A DNA stretch of 64,000 nt, from assembly GCA_029962745.1 (NCBI GenBank), contig CM057152.1, positions 21,617,408-21,681,407 on the forward strand, in the 5' to 3' direction. Made by a program: the position numbers and the translations under genes. Shown piece by piece: positions 1 through 11,277 of this stretch. Under the pieces are notes generated by a model. It saw only the letters and a list, made by a program, of their open reading frames with translations, was not told the DNA's origin and made no database searches. The first letter of the stretch is position 1. Every line of letters starts with the position of its first letter. This stretch comes from Echinometra lucunter. Its lineage: Eukaryota; Echinodermata; Echinoidea; Camarodonta; Echinometridae.

Positions 1-619
1 GCCACTCTATTGGGTCACTTTTTTGCAATAGAAAATCCCTAAACATGCCCCCACATTTAAATCATGACCTAAAATGGGCCACTCTTCGAATGAAAATCCC
101 TAATAATGGGTACCAGGTGCACTTTTCTGCCAAAATGACCCTTAAAAATGAGTATGGAGGCTTCAACTGCACATTCCCCTCAAAACCAAATATGAGTACT
201 GTCCTGGGTTAGCAATCCATAAAAGAGATCTACTGTTGTTCAAATAAAGACTGTGCAAGATGCCTTAAATACAGATTTAAAATAAATGTATCACAGATTA
301 ACGATTTCTTCCTTTTTACAGATAAATTTAAACGTCATAGCACCTAGTCCGTAGTTTAATAGTTTGGAGTTTTGATCATTTCTTCAAATCATTTTGCCCA
401 TTATATTTGGACACATTCAACATCTTCAAAGCAAAATTTTGCAAGTAAATAATTGTGACTTGCTTCAGGAAATCAAAATAAGAATTTAAAACAGACCAAT
501 GAAATAACACACTATACAAGCAAGAAAATGATTGAGAAGATAAAATAATCTTTTGAATGACAGGCTCTACGATCCATTATCCACAATGCATCTGGTTTGT
601 TTGAGAAGAGGATATTTAC
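1..619. other. FH intron 2 sequence, left edge of window
   Basis: This is AT-rich sequence downstream (minus strand) of FH exon 2. I see no further exon. The phrase GAAAATCCCT occurs twice in the first 110 bases in similar surroundings, so the left edge may be a degenerate repeat. Confidence 0.5.
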
Positions 620-745
620 AGGCATTCTTTCCGTCTCCCCACCAATGTCAAAATTGGCCAGCGAGCGTGCTGTCATAGCCCCATAGTATTTATCAGCAGG
701 CACCGATATGTCCCCAAAGGTATCTCTCTCCACTCTGTATTTGGC
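620..745 (-). CDS. FH: FH coding exon 2 (residues 29-70)
   Basis: The exon has 126 nt (42 codons, phase 0 at both ends). The acceptor is TTTCTCCTATAG and the donor is GTAAAT. It encodes the N-terminal fumarase block with DTFGDI-VP-DKYYGA-T-RS and [24 protein letters not shown] is diagnostic for class II fumarases within the aspartase/fumarase superfamily. Confidence 0.93.
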
Positions 746-3700
746 CTATAGGAGAAAGAAATAAGACGATGTAAGTTAAAAATGCTAAGCCATTTTATTT
801 CAAACAATTCACTTCAGCTCCTAACGAAGTAAATGGCTGCACACAGTCGCATGTGATTCATTTTCTTGAGTCTATTTTATGTTTTTTTTGCCTTAAAAAT
901 GTGCAATGGCTTACTGTCCTATAAGTATGCATAGAGTTAAGTGCGCTTTAATATACTATATGTAAAGTAATAAACATGTGGCAATGTGTGCTGGTGAGTA
1001 TAGAGGTTGTTGCACTCATACTTTGAGTGTGCACACAAGCTGAAATAAGCGAAAACTTGTGATTTACTTGTCATCAATAAGATATGGACAAATCTTTAAA
1101 AGACTATTTTGTTCACATAATAAGTATCTTGGAGTTTCAATGCAGAGAACATATGGTGCACATCTTCATTCTTTCTTACTAATTTATTCATTTTTGTTTT
1201 AATTCCCCCCCCCCCCCCGTTCCATTTTTATTATTATTACTTTTGATGTTAGCTATTTTCAATCCTCCCAACTGTGTAGGCTTCCTTTCATTTTGCAGTA
1301 TTCCAAGTTTTTCCTAAAATCCATGGTCCATGACATACAATATTTTCTTTGATTTGTCTTGCAGCTATGTCTGCTTTTTGAGCATCTCTTTCCATCCCTA
1401 TGCTTTAATTTGCTCTGTTTTGTCTCGTTTGTTCTTCTTTTTATTACATGCCACAATAGAGGAGTCCATTTCAGGTTCAAGCACAACGAACCTTTCCATT
1501 TATCAGAGGGTGTGTTTATCGGTGTCTCATTTTACTAGAAATTAGAAACAGGTACTCGAGTCGCGAACACAAATCGTGCTTACAAAAGGCATGTTTATCA
1601 TCGCTATTTGAGTTCCCAAAACTTGGCCTGAGCCTGTTGCCTCTGTGCAGCTGCATGGCGCAGACTATGGACACACACAACTCACACTGCATTGTGTTTA
1701 ATGCTGGTTTATTATCTGGTTCAACCGGTAATCAAAATCCCCTATTTTGTGGGACTCAAGTCCGCGACGCTAATCAGGTAATCAAGTCGCCATTGTGTTT
1801 ATCGAGGGTAACGAGTAAGCTAGAACGAAAGCTTCAGTCTTTCATATCAGCGGTTGCTGCGCCGAGACTACGCCTGGCTCCCCTGACGGCCTCCTTTTAG
1901 AGACCACACAGGGCTACATTGGTATGCCTAGCTGTGCAAATAGATGTGAAATGCTGCCCTCTATAGTCAAAGATAGAAATCCCTGAAGGCCGCACGCCTG
2001 TAAATAGATCCCGCCATTTTCAGAGATTCCTCCAACCCGTACCAAAGATGACATCATAGCTGAAAAAATATTCATATAAAATCAGAGATACATAGTTGAA
2101 CACTGTGTTTCATATGTGCATAGAGAGGGAGAATTACTGGTTTAGATCAGTCCCGTGAGAGAGCAGCACTTGGTCCCAGGTGGATTTTAAGGGGACTTTA
2201 TTAGTGTGGCAAAAAGCCTTACAACTACTGGAGCTTTGACCAAGTTTTTGTTAGTCTGAGATTCAGCCCCTCTACCAAGAAAAAATGCTGAAAAACACCC
2301 CTTCATATTTTCAGCAATTAAAGAATAATGTATGAACTCTTAAAGACAAAAGTTTCAATGGTGTCATTATAAACACTTTTTTTTCATGAATTTATCAAAT
2401 TCCATTTTTAACACAGGGGCCTATGGGGAAATATTTACAGGCGTGCGACTAAAATAATCAACAAATTCATACTAAATATTTGCTTTTTTTTCACCCTTTG
2501 ATAAAATATCAGATTTCCATTCCATTCCTCCAGGTGGATGAAAATTATCTTGATCAAGTGAATTTTGAAAAATATTTTTCTGATCACCGCACTGCTCTTG
2601 CTCCTCTGTCCAAGAAAGTGGACAGAGAATACTACTTTCCTATTGTCAACAATTTGCACTGTATAGGCCTACAATAGTGCAAGGTTATATGATGATAACC
2701 TGGCATTCATGTAAAGTGTTTCGAGACTGAAGTCAATGCATGGCTTGCAGTGAGGATCGTTCGGCCATGAATGACAATGGTTATTTATTTGCACGACATC
2801 AGCACTGAAGTAGGTGAATACATACAAGAGACCTCAGAGATACGCATTTTTCTGGTGAACAGCACAAAGTAACCCCTTAAGTTTTATATCTTTTACTTGA
2901 TTTTTGTATTGTTTTATATCACTGGTGTTAGACAGCTGTGCAATTTCATTTGTGTTAATTTGGGGGAATTTGGGGCAAATATTCGCGGGATTTCGAGGGT
3001 TTGTCCCTCTCACAGTCATGACAGTGCAAGATACATAGGCTTTCGTCTGTGAAGGGGAAGGATGGCAAATGTTATGTTAGTTTTTATTTTCTAAAAATCT
3101 GCATAGGTCCAACTTTTTTACTGGACAGATTTTTCTGTCGACGGGTAAGCTAAAAACAGTTACTAACAAACGTTAGTCTGGGACTCAAGTTGGATCGCTT
3201 CAGATTTATAGAAGTGTATTTGCCCCAATAAACACACCTAGAGTCAGAGTGGACTAGGTCTCTTTCTCTACACCTAAATCAATCTACATCACTTAATCTT
3301 TAACCCTATATAGCCCAGGCTATTTTGAAATTGCATAGCCGGGGGGGGGGGGGGGGGGGTTATTTGGCCCCCCCCCCCTCAGATCTGGGCTGTTGATAGC
3401 GGGATCATGACAAAATTCAGCATGCACATCACCCACAATGTAATCTCCAAAACTGTATAGTTAATTATTGGGAAATTATTCTAATTTATTTTTAATTAAT
3501 TATGCTAATTTAGACCCTATGCATAAAATAAGAATTCAGCTGTAACTGTTAAATCTGTAAATACAACTCCAAAGCTGCTAAATTTTTGTCTAGACCTCTA
3601 GACACTCTTTTCAGGATTTTCATCAAATGTACATCAAAAAAATGGCGGTATCAAAATTTTTGTATGTATTTTATTGTTTTTAAAATTTCTTATGTATTTC

Positions 3701-4377
3701 TTTGCTTTTCGACTTTGTTTTTGTTTTTTTCAATGGAAATCGTCGGTGACACTACTACGATCATAAACAACATGAAATTATTTGTGTTTAATCAGTAAAA
3801 GTAAAATTAATGATACATTTATGAAATTTGGCTAGAAACAGAATTTGCATTGGATTTGTACATGAAATCACGTTTTCGAGCAATTTTGGGTCTGACATGC
3901 ACTTACAAAATGTTGCATAACTTCGGAACCACATACCCGGGCATCGCGAATTTGGTCTCAAAAGTTGCACGAGACTTGAAAGAAAAAAGTCATGAAACGT
4001 CGCGGCGTGGGTTTTTCACGTTACGAATATGTCAAGAAAAATGTCGAGGGGGGGCTAAGCCCCCCCCCCCCCCCGGGCTAGATAGGGTTAAAACAAATAA
4101 TTAATAACCATTCCAAGCAAACTTGGCAGCAGAGGAATTTTTAGATGACAATGCAGGCATTTTAGGCAAGACTTCCTTTTGCAACAGCCACCCAACTTGC
4201 AAGGAGTGCTTTATTCCGTTAGCATGTTTAGGTGGCTGTCGCCAAAAGGAAGTCTTTCCGCATTTTACAATGATATAAGATTATCAAACTTACCATACTT
4301 CTGCACACTGTACGATGAAAGACCTTTGATGAACTCTGAAGAAGCAGCGTACCTTTCATCAATCGAACAAACTGCAT
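620..4377 (-). CDS. FH: Fumarate hydratase (fumarase, class II), 5' part of gene: coding exons 1 and 2
   Basis: Fumarase interconverts fumarate and L-malate in the mitochondrial TCA cycle, with a cytosolic pool. Two minus-strand coding exons are visible, at 4294-4377 and 620-745, joined in phase 0 with canonical GT and AG. Together they give 70 residues: a 28-residue presequence followed by the start of the mature protein. The junction (..CRSM then [11 protein letters not shown]..) matches the animal FH layout, where a basic presequence runs into the first conserved block. That block is here as [18 protein letters not shown] and IGGETERMP. The catalytic residues and the SS-loop lie in later exons beyond position 1. 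The usual animal protein is about 500 residues, so roughly 14% is in the window. Intron 1 (746-4293) is full of repeats. The family call is secure from exon 2; exon 1 is inferred from its position, phase, splice donor and presequence character. Confidence 0.88.
746..3299. other. FH intron 1, exon-2-proximal part
   Basis: No coding exon is recognised. It contains a poly-C run at about 1206-1218. A more mixed-composition stretch at about 1620-2040 holds short ORFs on both strands, none with recognisable protein similarity, plus the word CCCGCCATTTT near 2010. Confidence 0.5.
3300..4091. mobile_element. TTAA-flanked piggyBac-like non-autonomous element
   Basis: The 784-bp body is bounded by TTAA at 3300-3303 and 4088-4091. 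The terminal inverted repeats begin CCCTATATAGCCCAGG on the left and, read from the right end inward, CCCTATCTAGCCCGGG. A TTAA target duplication plus CCCT... ends is the piggyBac superfamily signature. Subterminal poly-G and poly-C runs (about 3343-3378 and 4049-4074) lie inside both ends. No transposase is seen, so this is a MITE sitting in FH intron 1. Confidence 0.75.
4168..4256. repeat. 26-nt-arm inverted repeat just inside FH intron 1
   Basis: The left arm AAGACTTCCTTTTGC... and its inverted partner end at 4256, with about 37 nt of loop. The arms are near-perfect over about 26 nt. In the minus-strand transcript the hairpin starts about 37 nt downstream of the FH exon 1 splice donor. Confidence 0.8.
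4294..4377 (-). CDS. FH: FH coding exon 1: mitochondrial presequence (residues 1-28)
   Basis: The ATG is at 4377 on the minus strand, followed by 28 codons and a consensus donor GTAAGT. The peptide ([14 protein letters not shown]... ending TVCRSM) has no acidic residues and has spaced Arg/Lys among hydrophobics, as expected of a mitochondrial targeting sequence. Its phase-0 end joins exon 2 to give [14 protein letters not shown]. In vertebrate FH a Met also falls at this boundary and can start the cytosolic form; the Met at residue 28 could do the same here (inference). It is too short for ordinary ORF calling. Confidence 0.8.
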
Positions 4378-4429
4378 GCTTCAGCAATACACAAGTGGCG
4401 TTGTCATTATTTGCCTGCGTTGTCGATGT

Positions 4430-4590
4430 CCGCTTCAGGCCGCGCCGCGCCCTAGCTAGGCTAGGCGCGCTGCCGGCCGGCCTCCGGCGCGGCTTCTTCG
4501 CTCGCTCTCAGCAGCTAGCACCGGCGCGGAGTCGAGAGGAGGATCTGGAGCTAGCTAGCTGAGCAGGAGCGTTTGCACGTGCGTGCACTT
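4430..4590 (-). promoter_or_regulatory. CpG-rich candidate FH promoter and 5' UTR
   Basis: This is the most G+C- and CpG-rich stretch of the left 10 kb. It has repeated CGCG, GGCCGGCC and CTAGCTAG words and a CACGTGCGTGCAC segment near 4577-4590. It lies 50-210 nt upstream of the FH start codon on the minus strand. The promoter call rests on composition and position; no TATA box is evident. Confidence 0.55.
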
Positions 4591-4668
4591 TTCACAACAA
4601 ACAAAAAACATGAGAAAAAAAAAGAAGAAAAAGAAACGCATAACACACACATTACAAACAAACGAACA

Positions 4669-4700
<32 letters not shown>

Positions 4701-4751
4701 ATCAAACAAGAAACGCCCCCAGACCCCAGGGCCCAGAGCATTCAAAGAAGA

Positions 4752-4753
4752 TA

Positions 4754-4812
<59 letters not shown>

Positions 4813-4997
4813 GGTGATGATGATGATGATGATGGTGATGAAGAAGATGAAGATGATGGTGGTGGTGGTGATGGTGGTTGTGGTGGTGGTGGGGTGGGGT
4901 GGCGTGGTAATGTTGGTGGTGGCTGTGGTGGTAGTGGTAATGGTGGTGGTGGCCATGGACATGGTGGTGGCCGTGGTGTCGGGCCGTGGTGGTGGTA
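4752..4997. repeat. GAT/GGT trinucleotide repeat
   Basis: About 15 GAT units are followed by GGT units, a second GAT block, and a degenerate GGT/GGC tail. The long Asp/Gly, Met/Val and His ORFs here are artefacts of the repeat. It lies directly upstream of the FH CpG-rich region. Confidence 0.95.
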
Positions 4998-5000
4998 GTG

Positions 5001-7851
5001 GTGATCAGTAGCACCGAAACCATGAGAGGGGGGAGAGAGAGAGCTCTGCTTTTCGTCGGCCCTCCTTCCCTTTCAATTTCATGTAATTAATATATTATGC
5101 AATGATATGTAAACTATACACTATTTTTTATATTTTTGTGTTTTATTAAGGAATCAAAACAATTACTGTAAATATGAACAACTGAAAGTGAGAAAATGAA
5201 TGAATGAATGAATGAAAAGGGGTAGGCCTAGACATTGGATGGGGGAAGGGGAAGCAGTCACTTTACAGTGCTCTGCCACCCCCTCCCACCCCCCCCCCCC
5301 CCCCCCACCCGGTCCTTGTCCTTTGTCCTCTTTTGGTGCCTATGGTGGTGATGATGTGGAGGAGATCATCATGACGAAAGCAAGACTTCATGACAAAATG
5401 GTGCCCACATATCTCCCACTTGGTGACTCTGGACAAACCATTTGCCAAGCTCAAGATCAACGCAAATAGATCGAGTATTTCAGTGGTATGGGAACTTGCG
5501 GTAGCATAGAAAAAATTAAATGATAAGCAATAAGCAAACTGAAATTTTTATCTTGGAAGGGGTAGGGAATAGCATATAACACAACCTATACGCTCCCCAT
5601 TCGACCCCAATTCCCCAATCTACCACAACCCACCAAACCGACAGGCTTCTGAAGGGGCATTTGCTCTAAATAGTCGCATACTATATAAGGCCTCAAGTGC
5701 CAAAGCATATCACATAATCTTAACCAAAAAAAATTAAAAATCTTATACACCACGCATCTAGTTCGGGGACAAGCACCCATGTGAAGGACAGGTGCATCCA
5801 TTTAATACGTGTATGTCCCCATGACCCAAAGTTTAATGCGTACCACCCATCGATGATACTACCATTCAAGGTTGAGCGGTACAGGCATTGCCAATTTTGA
5901 AAATAAAATCTCACCTTACAGTTTTTTGAAAAGCGGTATGAAATTCTATCAAATCTGAATAAAAAAGCAATTGTATTAATTTTTAAAGAAAATTTATTAT
6001 TTAAGATAAGTAATGTGATTTTATATATGAATTTAATAGAAAAAAATCTGTAGGTTCGTAGATCAGTGCACCTTAAGAAGTACCCGTATAATATTCCCTC
6101 GGGCCTGTCGTCGAAGACGATAACTTCAGCATATTTAGGTAGGCGTGATCACATGATTGCTCGACTTTAAAGCTGCACCTGCTGTAAACATTCCTAACGT
6201 TCATAAAGGTTTGTTTTTAAACTAGCTCATCTGGATCTGGGCTCGACACCTGAAGAGGGAAAGCTAAGGTAACGTAGATTTAATTACTGTGCTTCTGTAA
6301 TTACATTCCTTAAGCATTTTGAAGAAAAAATTGTCAGAAAGGAAATAACAGTTTTGTCTAGATCTAATTCTAAATTCAGTTTGTTTTGAGTTTCAAACAT
6401 TGATGGGGGGGGGGGGGGGGGTCCTATGACTAACTGTGCACCTAATATTTCACAGGATATTTCACTTGAAATTGCCAAGCCTTTCCTTTGGTAGACATAT
6501 TCCTCTAGGCAAACCTTGAGAATAGGGGACTGGAACACACGCGCATATTCATTTGTGTGCAAACAAATGCAGCCCAGTGCAGTGGTAGCGGCGATGGGGA
6601 CGATCTACACAAGATTCAGCTATGAAACATTTGTGAGTTTGAGAACATTTCTGGCCAAAATCGAAATGATTTTCATCACATAACCAAAAATCTGAAAGCC
6701 AAGAGGACAGTGTAATATATTAGAACATAATTACCTGATTAAAACATATTTTAAAGTCATTTTGAACTCGATTATAAACTTGTCACATACCCAGACTCTC
6801 TCGGCTGTCTCTGCCGATCTCTGCACTGTACGAATGGCATGCGCGTACCTTCCGGTCCCCTATTCTCCGGGTTTGCCTTCCTCTAATGACTGACCTTATT
6901 TAGGTCCTCCTATCCCACAGATTAATTGTGCCGAAAATCTTGTTAAAATTTGAGTAAGAACAATGTCATTTTCACAACACAAGAAAAGGCGATGGTGTCA
7001 ATATGACACTAAAAAACGAAAGGTTCCCTTGTCTGTGCACTCACTCACTTTGTACACAGTTCAGGATTTTTTTTTATGAAAGGTGGCATTTTCAAGGCAT
7101 GTGAACATAGATACATAAAATAAACTTTTTTCACTAATTTTTCCTAATTTTTTCACTGATTCATTTCATTGAAATTGATATGAAAGATGATGTGTTCATT
7201 GCACCTTTTATGATGTTAGAATCATGCACATATGCAGATGGCAGACACACACCGTTAGGGTTAGGGTTAGGGTTTGGGTTACTGTTAGCCTTAGGTGACG
7301 GTACCGGATATACACTCATATAATGCTCCTCGTCATGAAGCGACAGCGCTGTACTACAAGTGGGCATAATGTAAGAATTCTTGCAAACTCATGACAAAAA
7401 GTGCGACTACATCACGACCGCGTATCTGATGAAGCTGAATTCTCTCAACTACAAAATTGGCATTATCTTAATTGAATAATTGATTGATAATTTTTACTTC
7501 TTATATTTATTTTGACAATTTACAACTTACCCCCAAAACAATGATTTATTGCTTCATGTTCACTTAGAAATTCCGCTGAGGTCAACCGGAAGTTTGACCT
7601 CTTGTACATAATGTCTATGTATGCAGAGCACAATTACCTTCCGGGATACCGAACAGGTTTGCAAAGATTTTGTGTGTGTGTATCCATGTCTGACTGCAAA
7701 CATGACAAACTTACATGTACATGTAGACTACATAGGGTCTAGGCCTGTTCAGTTTGAATACAGAGTTAGACTGTGACATAAGAAACGAAAAAATAGAAGT
7801 TGGCATAAAACCCATTAGATTCAAATGGGTTAAACTATTAAGTAAAGACCA
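5001..7851. other. Intergenic region between FH and TMEM179, left part
   Basis: No exon is recognised. Contents: a short (GAAT)n tract near 5196-5214, poly-C at about 5288-5306, poly-G at about 6405-6421, and a short telomere-like tract near 7254. The ORF at 5212-5469 is largely poly-Pro from the C run and has no recognisable domain. Confidence 0.5.
7253..7280. repeat. Short interstitial telomere-like tract
   Basis: Three TTAGGG units and one TTTGGG variant sit in ordinary sequence. TTAGGG is the metazoan telomere unit. The tract is too short to mark a chromosome end. Confidence 0.7.
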
Positions 7852-7990
7852 GGGGAGCGTTTCATGAAGAGTTTTGTCGGTGAAAATCACAGACAAATGT
7901 TATAAGCTACTGAAAATCCTCGCATCTGACTGGCTGAGAGCAAATTAGTCAGTGAAAATCACCGACAAAACTCTTCATGAAACGCTCCCC
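7852..7990. mobile_element. Foldback hairpin MITE (GGGGAGCGTTTCATGAA ends)
   Basis: Arms of about 39 nt run from GGGGAGCGTTTCATGAAGAG at the left to its inverse ending CGCTCCCC at 7990. The loop contains CTGACTGGCTGAGAG. A relative with the same outer ends lies at 62303-62468 and a diverged one at 32653-32828. Confidence 0.8.
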
Positions 7991-9218
7991 AGTTATTTCA
8001 AAACAAAACAAAAAACAGAGACCAAGCAGAAGCATCTCATTGTTGAAAGTGGTACTGGCAGTAACAGAGACTCCAGCCCCAAGCACCTCTTAAACAGGAG
8101 GTTCTCCTGCCGAGACCCCTAGCAAACAGGAGACTCTGACTCAATGTGCGCGTAACCCAAATCACCAGCGCAAAACACGAAATTCCTTGCGGCTGGAGGC
8201 CACTTTTAGGGTTATAGAAGCTCGCTGGTGTAGCTTAGGCTTATTTGACAGCACTAAATGAGGTAAAATCCAGTGATTCAGATTAATTTTTTTTTTTTCA
8301 AAAAGGTGATTGAGCGGGAGAAAAAGGAGAAACACAGCTAGGGCGGTAGAAATTCAAACTCAAGTGGAAGAGTGGGAGATTTTGTGAAAAAGGACTCAAA
8401 GCGGGAAATCTTCCGCCGAAAACGGGAGAGTTGGAGTTTCTGCAGTAAGTTAGAAAAATCCATATGGGGAATTTTCAAACAAAAGTGACAGTGACGAGCC
8501 TAGGCTATGGCTCTCGCACTGAGATTTTTTTGTGTTTTGGGGATTCAAAGTTCAATCTATTTTCACACACCAGCAGTGGGACAGATGTAATTTCAGATAT
8601 CTAATTCCTGTCATTTATATAAATCAATAAATGTTATCATTCAGAAATATTTATTAACTTGGGCTGATCACGAGAAAACTGCGCAAACTGAGGTCTAGTT
8701 TCTGTACCGGTATTCACATTCAAATCAATGCTACTTCTGGGTTGATGTCATACAATAACAAATAGCCAAACGATCCTTACTAAGTAATAATAATAAATTC
8801 CTGACTAAATTGGCAATATTGTTTTTTTTTTTTATAACACTCTAGAATTGTTGGAAGTATTTAATTTGTTACAAAAGTAATTAATACTTAAATCCAGGGT
8901 ATATCTCCAATGCAAACCAAACAAATAGTACAAAATCAGTCATCCTTATAAGTACACTGATGTAGTTTAGAACTGTTACTCTTACCAGAGGCAAAGTGAT
9001 TGATTGGAAAATACAGAACTTTGCAGCACTCAAGTTCATGTTTCCATATAAAATGCATAATTTATCAGTTGCACTTGAAATTGATACCCACAAAGCGCAT
9101 CCATGTGATTTGATCAAGGGGTGTTGCTGTTGGTGTATCTACATGATGTCCATATTGATTGGTAGTAAAGTGTCTGAAACATGGGCATGACAAAGAAAAA
9201 ATAAAGGTAGTCCTTTCA
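7991..9218. other. Intergenic, no gene seen
   Basis: It holds GC-richer stretches with words such as GAGCGGGAGAAAAAGG around 8310-8450 that look like diverged dispersed repeat. No splice-bounded coding segment was found. Confidence 0.45.
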
Positions 9219-9377
9219 GGGGCCGATTGCATAAGACTTACTATAATAGTGACTTTGCTATCAATGGCAATTTCCATGGAAACCTTGAATCTGATTGGCT
9301 GTTGAGCATTGTTACCATGGTCGTTACCATTGATAGCAAAGTTACTATTATAGTAAGTTTTATGCAATGGGCCCCGG
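9219..9377. mobile_element. Foldback hairpin MITE (TTACTATAATAGT arms)
   Basis: Arms of about 60 nt run from GGGGCCGATTGCATAAGACT inward and back to ...GCAATGGGCCCCGG. The loop carries CTGATTGGCTG. The ORFs on both strands here resemble each other only because of the palindrome. Confidence 0.85.
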
Positions 9378-9520
9378 AGATGTGCAGTTGTCAGAATATC
9401 AACTTAAGCAATCTTGGAGCTGCATAAATGTCAAAAGATTTGAAATGTACAGCAAAACATTAAAAAATTGTCAAAAATCCCCCCCCCCCCACCCCTCCAC
9501 AAATCTATTCTCTTTCCATA

Positions 9521-10079
9521 TTAAAGGGTAAGTCCACCCTAGAAATTTCACTGTTTCAGTAAAAAGGAGATTAATTTGAACAGCATTTTAAAAAAGAAAT
9601 GAGCAAAGAATAAGAAAATTACACTCATTTACATTTTCTAGTAAACTACTCTCAGGTCTGTAAATTGGCAACACTGATGACATCATATGCGAGCAGGACT
9701 CCATTCACTTTGTACATGAAATTTCACATTTTCTAAATTTTCTTGGAATTAACACATTTTCTAACCCCCATAGTCAATGTATATTCAGAAGAATTGCTTT
9801 TTACATAACATACTTTGACTATGGGGTAAGAAAATGTGTAACTTCCAAGAAAATTAAGAAAATTTGAAATTCCATGTACAAAGTGAATGGAGACCTGCTC
9901 GCATATGATGCCATCAGTGTTGCCAATTTGCAGAGCCGAGAGTAATTTACTAGGAAATGTAAATGAGTGTAAATTTTTTATTCTTTGACCAATTTTGCTC
10001 ATTTCTTTTTTAAAATGCTGTTCAAATTTATCTCCTTTTATTGAAATAGTGAAACTTCTAGGGTGGAGTTTCCCTTTAA
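9521..10079. mobile_element. TTAAAGGG-ended foldback MITE, copy 1
   Basis: This is a near-complete palindrome of about 559 bp. It starts TTAAAGGGTAAGTCCACCC and ends with the inverse at 10079. The centre lies around 9790, flanked by CCCCATAGTCAA and TTGACTATGGGG. Two more copies are at 17274-17839 and 29891-30368. No coding capacity. Confidence 0.9.
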
Positions 10080-10884
10080 GATCAGTTGAAAATGTACCAG
10101 TAATTCTGCTAGTTGCATCTCTAATAGTTCTTATGGGAATTTTTAACCTAGATGTTCTATTCTATGTACCAGTGTTAAAAAGAACCTAATCACCAATTGG
10201 TCTTTTGTTGTTGAAAAAAGAGGAATAAATATAATTGAATAAAGAAGAAAAACATTTTGCATTTGAAAAGGGAAATTTACCCAAATATAAAGTTGATATT
10301 TAGCATTAAAAAAAGAAAACACCGAAAAAGAAGCCAAACAAATCAAGGAGATCATGAGGAAAATGTCATAAAAATTAAGAAAGGTAATTGGATCAATCAG
10401 AAATGCATAGGTTCCTGAAACTTGGTCATTACAGCTCAAGTTGTCTGAAGTTGACTTTTATGACAAATTTGAATGATTAACCTACGGCATTGATCTTGTT
10501 CTGTTATTGTTTCATGTTTTCCAAAGGTCTTTGTAGGCACAATTTGAAGCAATTTTTTTTTCTTCTGGGGATCCACAAATTACAAGCAATACTTTTTAGT
10601 GGATCCCTCCATTTCCGCAGAATTTAAGAATTTCTTTTAATGATTTATCTGTGTGTACTTACTTATCAAGAGAAAAATGAATATGCATATTATTTCATCT
10701 CTTTTTGTAATTATAGCAATGCAATTGTATTTCTTTCTTCTTTTTCTGTTGGAAATGAATTAATACGAATCTGAATTTTGAATTTGAATTTGAAAATGGG
10801 ATACTGGGATTTCATCTTTCAGTGTACTGTACTGAACAGGAATTTGTGCAATACTTTTTTTCCAGGCTTAATTTCATTTTGCAG

Positions 10885-10987
10885 CCTGTGACTCCCTAGA
10901 AGATCTACGTGGAGCCTGTTCTCTTCAGCTGGAGTAAGGTAGGAGACAGGAATACTCCATTGCTGTCGACAAAAACAGTCAGTGACC
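10885..10987 (+). other. Probable 5' UTR part of TMEM179 exon
   Basis: A polypyrimidine/AG acceptor (TTTCATTTTGCAG) ends at 10884, and the composition becomes exon-like up to the ATG at 10988. If the acceptor is used, at least one further upstream non-coding exon exists, which I could not place. Confidence 0.45.
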
Positions 10988-11277
10988 ATGGGCCTTGGCA
11001 ACATCCTTCTGCTCTCCCAGATCACTGGATACATTTTTGGTGCCATCTTCTCTCTCTTTACCTTCCCACCCATCGCAGCCAGTCAGCAGCACTTCGATGG
11101 TCACTGCATTCTCTTCTCTACTGGCTACCTGAACACAACCCTGGACAGCTATGTGGTGAATCAGTGGTCTCTTGGCAGTCAGTGTGGGTTCGCTATCTTC
11201 GTAGGAATTCAGCTGATGGGCATTTCACTCTGGCAGAGCATTCGTCTTTCTATGCATGCATTCAATGGCACTGACAG
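10988..11277 (+). CDS. TMEM179: TMEM179 coding exon 1 (residues 1-97)
   Basis: It encodes TM1, the extracellular or lumenal loop (sequons NTT at 49 and NGT at 93) and TM2. The exon ends after two bases of a Ser codon; the donor is GTAATT. Confidence 0.88.

Noticed and set aside
1637..1900. 87-codon ORF in FH intron 1, considered as an FH 5' exon or separate gene
   Set aside because: No recognisable similarity; the FH presequence exon at 4294-4377 fits by phase, donor and content. No splice-bounded segment here reads into exon 2.
4573..5023. ORFs of 86-142 codons rich in Asp/Gly, Met/Val, Thr/Ile or His
   Set aside because: They are translations of one GAT/GGT repeat in several frames and strands, with no unique coding sequence.
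9065..9427. Similar ORFs on opposite strands sharing MHKTYYNS
   Set aside because: They arise because 9219-9377 is a palindrome; each strand reads the same arm.
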